Shown: positions 9,672-19,305 of the stretch, piece after piece
Numbering within the stretch: the stretch's first letter is position 1
How the letters are laid out: each line of letters begins with the position of its first letter
Source of the DNA: Rickettsia canadensis str. McKiel
GTDB taxonomy: Bacteria > Pseudomonadota > Alphaproteobacteria > Rickettsiales > Rickettsiaceae
Direction: 5' to 3'
Length of the DNA stretch: 64,000 nt
NCBI RefSeq assembly: GCF_000014345.1
Contig: NC_009879.1
Coordinates: 124,001 to 188,000 of the forward strand
Position numbers and translations under genes: made by a program
Notes under the pieces: generated by a model
Told to the model about the DNA's origin: nothing
What the model saw: the letters and a program-made list of their open reading frames with translations, nothing else
The model's database searches: none

Positions 9672-10088
9672 ATGAATATTATTGATAGTTTTGAACAAAA
9701 AAATATTGCAAAACTTACCGCAAATAAAAATATCCCTGATTTTGAAGCCGGCGATACAGTTAAGGTAACTGTTAAAATTATTGATAGATCAATTGAGAAA
9801 GACGGTAAGGAAAAACTCACGGAAAGATTCCAAGCTTATGAAGGTGTAGTTATTGCAAAAAGAAATCGTGGTATTACTTCTTCTTTTTTAGTGCGTAAAA
9901 TTAGCCACGGAGAAGGTGTTGAAAGACGTTTTATGACTTACTCGCCGATAGTACACTCTATTGACGTAGTAAAGTACGGGGTGGTTCGTCGTGCTAAACT
10001 TTATTATTTAAGAAATAGAAGTGGTAAGTCAGCTAGAATTAAAGAGAGACATATCCCTATTGCTAAAAATCAGGCAGTAAAAGCATAA
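9672..10088 (+). CDS. rplS: 50S ribosomal protein L19
   Basis: L19 sits at the interface of the 30S and 50S subunits. The 138-aa product shows the family core: the N-terminal GDTVKV segment, the [15 protein letters not shown] loop (about residues 54-68), [17 protein letters not shown], and the basic [18 protein letters not shown] region (about 111-128). The C-terminus is slightly extended compared with E. coli L19 (115 aa). A GGAG ribosome-binding site lies just before the ATG. It follows trmD, as in many bacteria, but a repeat element separates the two. The 275 bp downstream (10089-10363) hold only palindrome fragments. Confidence 0.97.
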   Translation: MNIIDSFEQKNIAKLTANKNIPDFEAGDTVKVTVKIIDRSIEKDGKEKLTERFQAYEGVVIAKRNRGITSSFLVRKISHGEGVERRFMTYSPIVHSIDVVKYGVVRRAKLYYLRNRSGKSARIKERHIPIAKNQAVKA

Positions 10089-10363
10089 GTATTAGCTGTG
10101 TCATCTTAGCTAACTTGATTGGTCTTGCGTAGCTTAAGTTTTATCATCATTGTGAGCGACTGCAAAGCATCGTTGCCTAGCTTAGGAAAAGGGAGTCGGT
10201 GTCTCATGCTTTGGCTTGACCCTGGGGGTTCTGAAAAAATGTAAAAACTATGTATTGTTTTAAGTTATTTTTCTAGCTTCCCGCATTCGTGGGAATGACA
10301 TCTTAAACGTTCGTGCAAAATACATGTTCAAGCCAGAGTATGACAATATAATACTTCAAAAAT

Positions 10364-10600
10364 TCAAATCCCTAAAGTATCTCTATAAAGCTCAAGCATA
10401 GCGTCTTGTTCGGCAAGTTTATCTTTATCCAATTTCTTTAGTTTTAATATAGATTTCATAGCTTTAACGTCAAATCCATGTGAAGAAGCATCTTGAAAAA
10501 TATTTTTTATTTCCTCCAATAAATCCGCTTTTTCTTGTTCTAATCTTTCTATTTTGCTTATATATTGCTCTAATTGTTCTTTGACTACTACTTCTGACAT
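10364..10600 (-). CDS. gapR: GapR-like DUF2312/UPF0335 protein
   Basis: Small (78 aa) protein of the alphaproteobacterial DUF2312 family. The Caulobacter member GapR binds overtwisted AT-rich DNA and helps topoisomerases during replication. Visible features are an N-terminal coiled-coil (about residues 8-36: LEQYISKIERLEQEKADL), then the family segment with IFQDASSHGFDVKAMKSIL (about 39-57) and a C-terminal helix (LAEQDAMLELYRDTLGI). It is transcribed away from secF; the 71-bp gap must hold both start signals. The family is confident; function is inferred from the Caulobacter homologue. Confidence 0.85.
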   Translation of the reverse strand: MSEVVVKEQLEQYISKIERLEQEKADLLEEIKNIFQDASSHGFDVKAMKSILKLKKLDKDKLAEQDAMLELYRDTLGI

Positions 10601-10609
10601 AAAAAATCA

Positions 10610-10637
10610 TTTAACCTTTTTGAATTTACTATATAAT
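10610..10637 (+). promoter_or_regulatory. Possible secF promoter
   Basis: A consensus TATAAT lies at 10632-10637, with TTTAAC 16 bp upstream as a weak -35, inside the 71-bp gapR-secF divergent gap and about 35 bp before the secF ATG. In such AT-rich DNA this match can arise by chance. Confidence 0.3.
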
Positions 10638-10671
10638 ACAAATATAACTTTTATTCAATACAATATATAAA

Positions 10672-11604
10672 ATGCAAATTTATCCTTTGAGACTTTTACC
10701 GAATAAAATCGATTTTGATTTTATGAACTTTAAAAAAGTCAGTTACACTTTCTCAATTATTTTATCACTTATTAGTGTTATTTCGATCGGTATATATAAA
10801 TTTAATTTCGGTATTGATTTTGTCGGTGGTATAGTTATTGAAGTAAGACTGGATCAAACCCCTGATTTACCAAAAATGCGTCAAATTCTAGGCGAGCTTG
10901 GAATAGGTGAGGTGGTCTTACAAAATTTCGGTAGTGAGCGTGATTTATCGATTAGATTAGGTAGTAGTAGTGAAGCAAATCTCATGGAAAATATTGAATT
11001 AATTAAAGCATCTTTGCACAATAATTTTCCGTATAAGTTTGAATATCGTAAGGTAGATTTTGTCGGTCCGCAGGTTGGTAGGCAGTTAATAGAAGCAGGG
11101 ACTATGGCAATGCTATTCTCTTTTTTAGCCATTATGGTTTATATTTGGGTGCGGTTTGAATGGTATTTTGGTCTTGGTATACTTATTGCCTTAATGCATG
11201 ACTTAATACTCGCTCTTGGGTTTATGAGTATGACAAAGCTTGATTGTAACTTAAGTACTATTGCCGCAGTGTTAACTATTATAGGTTATTCCGTTAATGA
11301 TTCGGTAGTAATATATGATAGGATTAGAGAGAATTTACGTAAATACTATAAAAAAAATATCACGGAAATTATAAATTTAAGTATTAACGAGACTTTATCA
11401 AGAACTATTTTGACGGTAATTACTACGCTACTTGCCAATTTAGCCCTTATTCTTTTTGGTGGGGAGGCGATTCGTAGTTTTAGCGTACTTGTATTTTTTG
11501 GGATAATAGCCGGTACTTATTCATCAATTTTTATCTCTGCTCCAATACTTACAATGTTTGCTAATAAGAAGTTTAATAATAAGAAGTTTAATAATAAGAG
11601 GTAA
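10672..11604 (+). CDS. secF: Protein translocase subunit SecF
   Basis: SecDF-type RND membrane protein that uses proton motive force to help SecYEG export proteins. The 310-aa product has the typical first transmembrane helix (about 22-40), the [14 protein letters not shown] periplasmic entry (about 44-57), the [10 protein letters not shown] motif before TM2, and the cluster of five helices with [15 protein letters not shown] (about 208-222). The C-terminus ends in a small tandem repeat (NKKFN repeated). secD is not in this window, so secF stands alone. Length and motifs are normal. Confidence 0.96.
   Translation: MQIYPLRLLPNKIDFDFMNFKKVSYTFSIILSLISVISIGIYKFNFGIDFVGGIVIEVRLDQTPDLPKMRQILGELGIGEVVLQNFGSERDLSIRLGSSSEANLMENIELIKASLHNNFPYKFEYRKVDFVGPQVGRQLIEAGTMAMLFSFLAIMVYIWVRFEWYFGLGILIALMHDLILALGFMSMTKLDCNLSTIAAVLTIIGYSVNDSVVIYDRIRENLRKYYKKNITEIINLSINETLSRTILTVITTLLANLALILFGGEAIRSFSVLVFFGIIAGTYSSIFISAPILTMFANKKFNNKKFNNKR
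11563..11601 (+). repeat. 15-bp tandem repeat at the secF 3' end
   Basis: The unit AATAAGAAGTTTAAT occurs at 11563-11577 and 11578-11592, with a partial third copy. It encodes the repeated cytosolic tail NKKFN of SecF. Unit number may vary between strains. Confidence 0.75.
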
Positions 11605-11617
11605 TAGGTACTTGCCA

Positions 11618-11700
11618 TTGTCATTCCGTGATTTGAGTGCAGAATCGAGTTTTTAATTTTGCCTGGATAGCTTTAGTCAAGCCCATGGCATGACAATAAT
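11618..11700. repeat. Palindromic element between secF and nuoF
   Basis: Begins GTCATTCCGTG and ends CATGGCATGACAAT, the inverted GTCAT...ATGAC ends typical of the abundant rickettsial intergenic palindromes in this window. The arms are imperfect. Confidence 0.5.
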
Positions 11701-11717
11701 TAAAACTAGAACTATTT

Positions 11718-12980
11718 ATGCTAAAAGAAGAAGACAAAATTTTTATTAATTTACATGGTCAGCAAAGCCATGATTTGAAATCTAGCAAGAAACGCGGTGA
11801 TTGGGATAATACTAAAGCTTTGCTTGATAAAGGTAGAGACTTCATTATTGAAGAGGTTAAGCAATCAGGGCTTAGAGGGCGAGGTGGTGCAGGATTTTCT
11901 ACCGGTATGAAATGGTCTTTTATGCCAAAAAATTCAGAGAAACCTTGCTATTTAGTAGTAAATGCAGATGAGTCTGAGCCTGGCACATGCAAAGATCGGG
12001 ATATATTAAGGTTTGAACCACATAAATTAATAGAAGGTTGTTTGCTTGCAAGTTTTGCTATAGGAGCGAATAATTGTTATATCTATATTAGAGGTGAGTT
12101 TTATAATGAAGCTTCTAATATTCAGCGTGCATTAGATGAAGCTTATAAAGACGGGTTAATAGGAAAGAATGCTTGCGGTTCAGGGTTCGATTGTAATATT
12201 TATTTACACTGCGGGGCGGGGGCTTATATTTGCGGTGAAGAAACGGCACTGCTTGAAAGCTTAGAGGGTAAAAAAGGCATGCCACGGCTGAAGCCACCTT
12301 TTCCTGCCAGCTTTGGATTATATGGCTGTCCAACTACTATAAATAATGTTGAGTCTATCGCAGTAGTGCCGACCATTTTAAGACGTGGAGCTAATTGGTT
12401 TGCTTCTATTGGTAAGCCTAACAATACTGGGACTAAGGTTTTCTGCATATCGGGTCATGTTAACAAGCCTTGCAATGTTGAAGAAGTAATGGGGATTCCA
12501 TTAAAAGAATTGATTGAGAAATATGCTGGCGGTGTGCAAGGTGGTTGGAATAATCTTAAAGCCATAATTCCAGGTGGTTCTTCCGTTCCGTTAATTCCTA
12601 AATCTATCTGTGAAACTGTTGATATGGATTTTGATAGTTTGAGAACTGCAGGTTCTGGACTCGGTACAGGTGGTATTATAGTTATGAATCAATCTACCGA
12701 CATTGTTTATGCAATAGCTAGGCTTAGTAAATTTTATATGCATGAATCATGTGGGCAATGTACCCCTTGCCGTGAGGGTACGGGTTGGATGTGGCGAGTT
12801 ATGATGCGGCTAGTTAAAGGTAATGCCAAAAAATCTGAGATAGACCAACTTCTTAGCGTTACAAAAGCAATAGAGGGCCATACTATTTGTGCCTTAGGTG
12901 ATGCGGCAGCTTGGCCGATTCAAGGACTGATACGTCATTTTAGAGATGAGATTGAAGAGAGGATATGTCATCTCATGTAG
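11718..12980 (+). CDS. nuoF: NADH-quinone oxidoreductase subunit F
   Basis: Complex I subunit that binds NADH, FMN and a 4Fe-4S cluster and takes the first electrons from NADH. The 420-aa product has the glycine-rich nucleotide motif [17 protein letters not shown] (about residues 51-67), the FMN-site region [14 protein letters not shown], and the cluster-binding cysteines in [15 protein letters not shown] (about 345-359) plus the later [13 protein letters not shown]. All appear intact. No other nuo gene adjoins it, so it is separated from the main nuo operon. Palindromic repeats flank both sides. Confidence 0.97.
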
Positions 12981-12991
12981 ATTGATGGAGA

Positions 12992-13115
12992 TTGTTACAT
13001 GGTTGCAGATGTCATTTCAGCAACGGTGGAATCCAGAAAATAACGTCAATATTAATACAATAATTATATGTTGCTGTACGGCGCAGGCATGACATAGTTA
13101 AGAGCCATGTAACAA
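12992..13115. repeat. Palindromic element between nuoF and lepB
   Basis: Perfect 11-bp terminal inverted repeat (TTGTTACATGG at 12992-13002, CCATGTAACAA at 13105-13115), with a second nested pair (ATGTCAT / ATGACAT) inside. The element is 124 bp long and fills most of the gap. Confidence 0.65.
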
Positions 13116-13143
13116 ATGTTACTTATTAAATAATTAAGAGATT

Positions 13144-13941
13144 ATGCAAATAGATACAAAAACAAACACTAATAAAACAACTGCTCAAGAATGGAAATCT
13201 TTTGCTTTTGTAGTATGTATCGCTTTACTGATTAGAATACTTATTATGGAGCCGTTTACTGTTCCAACAGGTTCTATGAAAGCAACCATACTTGAAAATG
13301 ATTATATATTTTCTACTAAATATAGTTATGGTTATAGTAATTATTCTTTATCTTTCTTTGATTTTATTCCTCTTTTTAAAGGGCGAATATTTGCTTGTGA
13401 ACCAGAGCGTGGTGATATTGTAGTTTTTCGTCCACCTAATGATATGAGTGTTAGATATATAAAACGCTTAATAGGATTACCGGGCGATAAAATTCAATTG
13501 ATTGACGACATAATATATATTAACGATAAAAAAATAGAACGCACGGAAGTTGGAACTTATATAAGTGAAGAAGGAAGAAAATATTTGAAATTTAAAGAAA
13601 CTCTGCCAAATGGTAGAACATATTTTTCGTATAAGCTCGCCCCTATTTTTGGTGTTATATCTGATGATAGATACGGTAATACGGACGTTTTTTATGTGCC
13701 GGAGGGAAAATATTTCTTTTTAGGGGATAATAGAGATCAATCAAATGATAGTAGAGTAAATCTTGGATTTGTACCGTTTGAAAATTTTATTGCTAAAGCA
13801 CAATTTATTTGGTTCTCAACAAAAATAACTTGGTGGGATAATGATATAGGAGTTATTAATCTAATATTAAAGTTAAAGCCTTGGATTGAGTCTGTTAGGT
13901 TGAATAGAATTTTTAGAAATCTTTATAATACGGATGAATAA
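13144..13941 (+). CDS. lepB: Signal peptidase I
   Basis: Membrane serine protease that removes signal peptides from exported proteins. The 265-aa product has a single N-terminal membrane helix (about 18-35), the catalytic Ser44 in [10 protein letters not shown] and the general-base Lys107 in [12 protein letters not shown]. The conserved [11 protein letters not shown] box follows in the C-terminal half. The stop overlaps the start of rnc (TAATG), and rnc overlaps era, so lepB-rnc-era form one translationally coupled operon, a common bacterial arrangement. Confidence 0.97.
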
Positions 13942-14624
13942 TGTCATCATTTAACGAATTAGAAAAATTACTAGGCTATAGTTTCAAAAATAAAGAGCTT
14001 TTAATAGAGGCGTTAAGTCACCCGTCTTTAAGACAGCATCACGAGTACAAGGATAATAAAGATTATGAACGATTAGAGTTTTTAGGTGATGCTGTATTAA
14101 ATTTAGTAATCACGAAAATTTTATTTAGTAATTTTGCAAGTTATAATGAAGGGAATTTAGCTAAAATTAGATCATATTTGGTTTGCAAAGAAACAATATG
14201 TATGGTTGGGGCTAAGCTTGCTTTAAAAGATTATATAATTATGACTTATGGTGAAGAAGTAGCAGGGGGGCGTGATAACCCTAATAATATAGAAAATGCT
14301 ACGGAAGCTTTGATTGCAGCTATATATCTTGATAGCAATATTGAAACAACCCATAATATTATCGGGCAATTATGGGCAGAATTTATAAAAGTTCAGAATT
14401 TAACGGATTATGATCCAAAAACTGCTTTACAAGAATGGGCTCAAGCTAGTGATCATCACCTACCTATATACTGTCTGATAAAAAGAGAAGGAGCTGCTCA
14501 TTCATCAACTTTTACTGTTCTTGTGAAAGTAAAAGATTATGAACAAATCGGTATAGGTTACTCGATAAAAGAAGCAGAGAAAAACGCAGCAAGAAGCTTA
14601 TTGCATAGGCTTAAAAATGACTAA
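13941..14624 (+). CDS. rnc: Ribonuclease III
   Basis: Double-stranded-RNA endonuclease that processes rRNA precursors and some mRNAs. The 227-aa product has the signature [11 protein letters not shown] (residues 43-53) with the metal-binding acids. A second acidic site lies in the [13 protein letters not shown] segment (about 121-133). A C-terminal double-stranded-RNA-binding domain follows from about residue 155 (KTALQEWAQ onwards). The start codon overlaps the lepB stop and the 3' end overlaps era by 8 bp. Confidence 0.97.
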
Positions 14625-15504
14625 ACAAATTCAGAAAACGGTTTCTGTTTGTATCATCGGTAGGCCAAATAGTGGTAAATCGACTTTATTAAACAGAATA
14701 ATTGGTGAGAAGCTTTCTATAGTTACGCCCAAAGTTCAAACAACTAGGTCAATTATTACGGGCATTATTACCTTAAAAGATACACAGGTAATTTTGTATG
14801 ACACGCCTGGTATATTTGAGCCGAAAGGAACACTTGAGAAAGCGATGGTTAGATGTGCGTGGTCAAGTTTACATAGTGCGGATTTAGTTATGTTGATTAT
14901 TGATAGTTTAAAACCGTTTGATGATGTAACACATAATATTTTAGATAAGCTTTGCTCACTTAACATTGTACCGGTATTTTTATTGAACAAAATAGAGATT
15001 GAATCAAAATATCTAAATAACCTTAAAGCTTTTTTAACGGAAAATCATCCTGATAGTTTGCTTTTTCCTATTTCTGCTTTATCAGGCAAAAATATTGATC
15101 GATTGCTTGAATATATAACAAGTAAAGCAAAAATCGCTCCTTGGCTTTATGCAGAAGATGATATAACGGATTTACCGATGCGTTTTATTGCAGCAGAAAT
15201 TACAAGAGAACAGTTATTTTTAAATTTGCAGCAAGAACTTCCATATAAATTAACCGTGCAAACAGAAAAATGGGAAGAGCTTAAAGACAAATCCGTAAAA
15301 ATTAATCAAGTTATAGTAGTTGCAAGAGAAAGCTATAAAACTATAATCCTTGGTAAAAATGGCTCTAAAATCAAAGAGATTGGAGCTAAATCCCGTATGC
15401 AAATGGAGCAGTTTTTTAGCTGTCCTATTCATTTATTTTTGTTTGTTAAGGTACGTGAATTATGGGAGAATAATCAAGAATTTTATCAGTATATGAAGAT
15501 ATGA
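14617..15504 (+). CDS. era: GTPase Era
   Basis: Ribosome-associated GTPase needed for 16S rRNA maturation and 30S assembly. The 295-aa product shows G1 GRPNSGKST (residues 15-23), G3 DTPG (about 63-66), G4 NKIE (about 124-127) and G5 SALSGK. The C-terminal type II KH RNA-binding domain contains [13 protein letters not shown]. Third gene of the lepB-rnc-era operon. Palindromic repeats begin right after the stop. Confidence 0.97.
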
Positions 15505-15508
15505 AAGT

Positions 15509-15680
15509 ATGTCATTCCTATGAAATTGGGAATCGAGTAAAAATGTATTATGGTCAACCCCGTGGCTTAACCACGGATTCCATAAATACAAAACTAGATG
15601 TCGTGGATTAAGTCACGGTATGAGACTATGGAAAGCTGGATTCCTGCTTTCGTAGGGCTAACATCGGAATCGTGTATAAA
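15509..15680. repeat. Double palindromic element between era and ruvC
   Basis: Contains GTCATTCC near 15511, the paired half-sites CCCCGTGGCTTAACCACGG and TCGTGGATTAAGTCACGG, and GAAAGCTGGATTCCTGCTTTCG near 15630. It belongs to the same palindrome class as 17617-17751. It is open in the ruvC frame, which creates an artificial N-terminal extension if the first ATG is used. Confidence 0.6.
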
Positions 15681-15696
15681 AAATAAAATAATAACT

Positions 15697-16170
15697 ATGA
15701 TAGTACTTGGCATTGATCCAGCACTTGGGAGTCTTGGATGGGCGGTGGTTGTAAGGCAGTCGACAAAATTGAAATATTTAGCCAGCGGCACGATAAAGAC
15801 AAATAGCAAAGATGAAATTCATCATAGGCTTGCTTTTATCAATATTACTTTAGAAAAAGTAATATTAGAATATCAGCCAAATATGGCAGCGATTGAAGAA
15901 ATATTTGTTAATACTAATAGCCTTACTTCTTTAAAACTCGGCTATGCTAGAGGTGTGATAATGTCGCTGATCGGTAGATATAATTTGGGTTTACGAGAGT
16001 TTAAGCCAAATATGGTAAAAAAAAGCGTAACAGGATATGGTCATGCAGAGAAAGAACAAATTTTGCATATGATTAAACTCTTATTGCCTGGAACTTCCTT
16101 AATTACTAACTCTGATGAAGGTGATGCCATAGCAATCGCTTATACTTGCCTAGTTACAAAAAGTTATTAA
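15697..16170 (+). CDS. ruvC: Holliday junction resolvase RuvC
   Basis: Endonuclease that cuts Holliday junctions after RuvAB branch migration. I start it at the ATG at 15697, giving 157 aa beginning [15 protein letters not shown], the usual N-terminus with the first catalytic Asp (residue 6). An upstream in-frame ATG at 15598 would add 33 residues encoded by a palindromic repeat, so I reject it. The second acidic site is in AAIEEIFVN and the last pair in [11 protein letters not shown] near the C-terminus. A gene for a TrmJ-like methyltransferase starts 1 bp after the stop. No strong ribosome-binding site is seen. Confidence 0.93.
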   Translation: MIVLGIDPALGSLGWAVVVRQSTKLKYLASGTIKTNSKDEIHHRLAFINITLEKVILEYQPNMAAIEEIFVNTNSLTSLKLGYARGVIMSLIGRYNLGLREFKPNMVKKSVTGYGHAEKEQILHMIKLLLPGTSLITNSDEGDAIAIAYTCLVTKSY

Positions 16171-16171
16171 A

Positions 16172-16864
16172 ATGAATCCAATAATAATATTAGTTGCACC
16201 GCAAATGGGTGAAAATATTGGTGCTACTGCAAGAGCAATGAAGAATTTCGGTCTAAATGAGCTTAGAATCGTAGCACCAAGAGACGGATGGCCAAATGAG
16301 CAAGCACGCAGCAATGCAGTTGGAGCAGTCAATATTATAGATAATACAAAAATTTATGATAACTTAGAGGACAGTATTAAAGATCTCGAATATTTATACG
16401 CTACTACTTGCATTAAAAGGGCTATGAATAAAGATTATGTATTTTCACAAAATTTGTCTTTAGATTATCCAAATTCTGCAAAAGTCGGGATAATGTTTGG
16501 GCGGGAAAATAACGGGCTTAGTAATGAAGAGATTTCACTTGCCAATAAGATTATCACTATTAACACAACTGAATTTAGTTCGTTAAATATTGCTCAAGCA
16601 GTGATTATTATATGTTATGAATTGTTTCGTAATTTTACGCTTAGAGAGGATATACATAATATTCAAAAATTAGCTACTAAAGAAGAAATAGAGCATTTTT
16701 TAACAAATTTATTCGGCAAACTTGATAAACTCGGATTCTTCAAGGCTCCCGACAAAAAGCCTGCTATGCAGCAAAATATCACCAATATATTTACACGTAT
16801 CAATAACCTCTCTTCCCATGAAGTTCAAATACTGCAAGGCATCATAAAGTCTTTGTATACTTGA
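16172..16864 (+). CDS. trmJ: TrmJ-like SpoU-family RNA 2'-O-methyltransferase
   Basis: SPOUT-class methyltransferase, most like TrmJ, which methylates the ribose at tRNA position 32. The 230-aa product has the three SpoU motifs: motif 1 NIGATARAMKNFG (residues 14-26), motif 2 VGIMFGRENNGLSNEE (about 108-123) and motif 3 LNIAQAVIIICYELFRN (about 138-154). A helical C-terminal extension follows, as in TrmJ. It lies 1 bp behind ruvC, so co-transcription is likely. The stop is at the edge of a repeated block also found at the end of pepA. Another SpoU specificity is possible. Confidence 0.85.
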   Translation: MNPIIILVAPQMGENIGATARAMKNFGLNELRIVAPRDGWPNEQARSNAVGAVNIIDNTKIYDNLEDSIKDLEYLYATTCIKRAMNKDYVFSQNLSLDYPNSAKVGIMFGRENNGLSNEEISLANKIITINTTEFSSLNIAQAVIIICYELFRNFTLREDIHNIQKLATKEEIEHFLTNLFGKLDKLGFFKAPDKKPAMQQNITNIFTRINNLSSHEVQILQGIIKSLYT

Positions 16865-16925
16865 TGAACTTCAAAATTGGCTACATCCGTTCTATAAGAG
16901 CTGTGGTACTCACGATTAATATACG
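16862..16925 (+). repeat. Repeat block starting at a stop codon (copy 1)
   Basis: From the stop of the TrmJ-like gene the sequence TGATGAACTT, then GGCTACATCCGTTCTATAAG and CTGTGGTACT matches 47362-47415, which begins at the stop of pepA, with only scattered substitutions. Two unrelated genes therefore end in the same non-coding block. The rest of the 149-bp gap has no gene. Confidence 0.65.
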
Positions 16926-17013
16926 TTCTGCGCCTAGCTATGCACTCCTTGCTCTTTTTGACGTTGATCTTTGTATTCTGCTAGGAATATACCATTCTTA
17001 AAATGACAGGTAT

Positions 17014-18102
17014 TTATTTTATCAAAGATTTAATAATTTCAGCTACTCGCTCTGATTCATTTAAAGATTTATAATTATATTCTTCTAGAGAAATAACTGA
17101 CTCATCAAAAATTCTTGCTATTTTTTGTTCTACTAATTGCTTTATAAAAATCTTATGTTTTGAGGAATTAAAGTTTGGTGGGTGGAATATATAAAGAGGC
17201 TTACCACTTGAAGCTGCTTCGCTACACATTGAAATCGAGTCAGCTGTAACTATTATGTACTTCGCATTAGCAAGCATAGCGATATAAGGGTTATAGCCTA
17301 TGTCTTTGTTCGGGTCATAAATAATTGTGGAAGATGGCATATTATTTTTAATAATGGACTTTACTTCTAGAGGAGTACGTCTACTGAAACTAATAAAAAA
17401 AGGTATTTTTTGATTAGTATATATTTTATTTAGTAGTGAAGAAAATAAAATTGCTTCATCTTTATTAAAATTAAATTTTTTATTATTTCCGCCTATTATC
17501 ACTGCAATAAATTGTTTAAGATCAGGATAATATTTTTGTAGTTCTAAACTTACAGCAGCAAACTTATCGGTTACGTTGTTGATAGCTCCGTTGATGGCGA
17601 TTATGTTTTTGTGTTTGATGTCATTCCCGCGAAAGCTGGAATCCACTTTGTCATATCGTGGCTTAACCACGATATCTAGAAAATAATTTATAGTATTAAT
17701 TATTTTAGAATTTTTACTGGATCCAGCTATCAAGTTACGAGATGACGATAGGTGACAATCATGATAAGGTAGGATAACGGCATCAAATATATTATAAGGA
17801 AGATTAGGCTGCATTATTTGTATTAACTTTATATCTTTAAATTTCTTTTTTAAGTAAAATGCCAGTACTGTCGTTCTCCTTCCGGCGGCAATTATCATGT
17901 CAGGTAGGGATTGATCCAAAATATCTTGCAATAGTTCACTTTTTATATGAATAGGATAATATTTTAATAAAAAGTTTGGCAGCTTAGCTAAACAATTATA
18001 TTGAAGTTTAATTAAAGTATAATCTGTAGCTAATTTTTCTGCAAGTGCAATAGCCTGATGTGTGTTGCCTGTTCTCTCATCTGTCAATACGTATATTTTC
18101 AT
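17014..18102 (-). CDS. ELM1-like (mitochondrial-fission-ELM1 family) protein with palindrome insertion
   Basis: Predicted 362-aa protein of the alphaproteobacterial family related to plant ELM1, which looks like a GT-B-fold glycosyltransferase. Its biochemical role in bacteria is not known to me. Recognisable blocks are [14 protein letters not shown] (residues 4-17), [17 protein letters not shown] (about 70-86), [12 protein letters not shown] (about 203-214) and [20 protein letters not shown] (about 284-303). Residues ~118-162 (containing SSFRGND) are encoded by a palindromic element and have no counterpart in the family core. The frame stays open. The start overlaps the mrp stop by 4 bp. Confidence 0.8.
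   Translation of the reverse strand: MKIYVLTDERTGNTHQAIALAEKLATDYTLIKLQYNCLAKLPNFLLKYYPIHIKSELLQDILDQSLPDMIIAAGRRTTVLAFYLKKKFKDIKLIQIMQPNLPYNIFDAVILPYHDCHLSSSRNLIAGSSKNSKIINTINYFLDIVVKPRYDKVDSSFRGNDIKHKNIIAINGAINNVTDKFAAVSLELQKYYPDLKQFIAVIIGGNNKKFNFNKDEAILFSSLLNKIYTNQKIPFFISFSRRTPLEVKSIIKNNMPSSTIIYDPNKDIGYNPYIAMLANAKYIIVTADSISMCSEAASSGKPLYIFHPPNFNSSKHKIFIKQLVEQKIARIFDESVISLEEYNYKSLNESERVAEIIKSLIK
17617..17751. repeat. Palindromic element inserted in frame in the ELM1-like gene
   Basis: Begins GATGTCATTCCCGCG and ends CGAGATGACG, with a central CGTGGCTTAACCACG palindrome. The same type is intergenic elsewhere (15509, 20345, 40040, 57230). Read on the minus strand it adds about 45 codons without a stop. 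Confidence 0.8.
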
Positions 18103-19205
18103 GATAGATATTTTTCTAAAGGTAATGTTAATAAGTCTGTAAGGGGTAGTGATTTATCACAAGCATCGGCTATTTGCAGTGTGATTGGGATTTGAGCCAT
18201 TAAAGGTATATTATATTTTTGTGATAAATGGTGGCCACTATTATCTTCAAGCATATAGCTCATATTTTCAATTATTCCCAGTATCGGCAGTCCTAATTTT
18301 TGATATAAATCGATAGAGCGTATTACATCTATTTCTGATATTTTTTGTGGAGTAGTTACTATTATTACGCCGTCTAAATGATAATTCTCTAAGATACTTA
18401 AATGAATATCACCGGTACCGGGAGGCATATCGATAATTAAATAATCAAGGTTATCCCATTTTGTTACTGATAATAATTGATAAATGGTCTTACTTGCCAT
18501 AGGGCCGCGCCAAATAATTGCTGAATAGTCTTTAACAAAAAAGCCTATAGACATAATTTGAATAGTAGATATCTTTCCAAACTTTAGTTCTAGAGGTAAT
18601 TTGTACGTCGATCCGGTACTCGCATCCTTACATACTTCCTTGTATGTTGTGGTGCTGTGTTCCGTGTTTCCTTCAAATTCCTCTCTATAAGCGAATTTTG
18701 AAAGATATCTATTTTTTGCTGTTATAGGTATTATTTGTCCTTTAATGGTTTTCGGCACTTCGTTAATGCCAAATATGTGAGGTATTGACGGACCGTAAAT
18801 ATCGGCGTCTACTATCCCGACTCGGTAATTTTCTAGACTTAACTGCTGAGCAATAAGAGCCGATATTGTAGATTTTCCGACTCCACCCTTACCTGACGCT
18901 ACTAAGATAATTTTTTTTACGTTTTCTACAAAATGTTTTGGTTTTTGAGATTTTCGTTCTGAAGTTTTGTGGCTTGTAAAAACAATTGTTATATTACCTA
19001 TTTCGGAAATTTTGTTAAGTTTATTAATTGCTTTAAGTCTGATTTCTTCAGCTTCTAACTTTGTTTTACCTGATATATCTATTGAGAAACCTATATTATT
19101 ATCCTTAATTACAATATCCGATATAACTTGTTTTAAAAAAGTACCGTCTTTAAAAGTAATATTCTGAATCTTATCGATAATTTGTCTTTGGTGTAATTTC
19201 GCCAT
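18099..19205 (-). CDS. mrp: Mrp/ApbC/NBP35-family Fe-S carrier ATPase with RPE-1 insertion
   Basis: P-loop ATPase thought to carry and transfer iron-sulphur clusters. The N-terminal ~85 residues form the MIP18-like domain. The deviant Walker A reads [11 protein letters not shown] (residues 103-113), followed by [15 protein letters not shown] (132-146), MSIGFF (218-223), the family segment [10 protein letters not shown] (230-239), and the Walker B-like region [14 protein letters not shown]. Residues ~166-211 (with [14 protein letters not shown] and [14 protein letters not shown]) are the translated rickettsial palindromic element RPE-1. Without it the protein would be about 320 aa, the normal size. 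The stop overlaps the ELM1-like start by 4 bp. Confidence 0.93.
   Translation of the reverse strand: MAKLHQRQIIDKIQNITFKDGTFLKQVISDIVIKDNNIGFSIDISGKTKLEAEEIRLKAINKLNKISEIGNITIVFTSHKTSERKSQKPKHFVENVKKIILVASGKGGVGKSTISALIAQQLSLENYRVGIVDADIYGPSIPHIFGINEVPKTIKGQIIPITAKNRYLSKFAYREEFEGNTEHSTTTYKEVCKDASTGSTYKLPLELKFGKISTIQIMSIGFFVKDYSAIIWRGPMASKTIYQLLSVTKWDNLDYLIIDMPPGTGDIHLSILENYHLDGVIIVTTPQKISEIDVIRSIDLYQKLGLPILGIIENMSYMLEDNSGHHLSQKYNIPLMAQIPITLQIADACDKSLPLTDLLTLPLEKYLS
18570..18712 (-). repeat. RPE-1 inserted in frame within mrp
   Basis: On the minus strand it encodes AYREEFEG...[17 protein letters not shown], the peptide typical of RPE-1 insertions in rickettsial proteins. Its DNA also matches the non-coding copy at ~31655-31785 ahead of secE. 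It lies between the nucleotide-binding region and the MSIGFF/IIWRGPM segment. Confidence 0.88.
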
Positions 19206-19305
19206 AATTAAATTTCCTTTTTAAGTCTATATAAAGCTCGTAACTTGACGTTATATACTATAATATATATAATTATCTAATCTTTAAAATAATATAAAAA
19301 AGCAA

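Noticed and set aside
15598-15696. Longer RuvC starting at the first in-frame ATG
   Set aside because: The extra residues are encoded by a palindromic repeat, and the family begins at MIVLGIDP.
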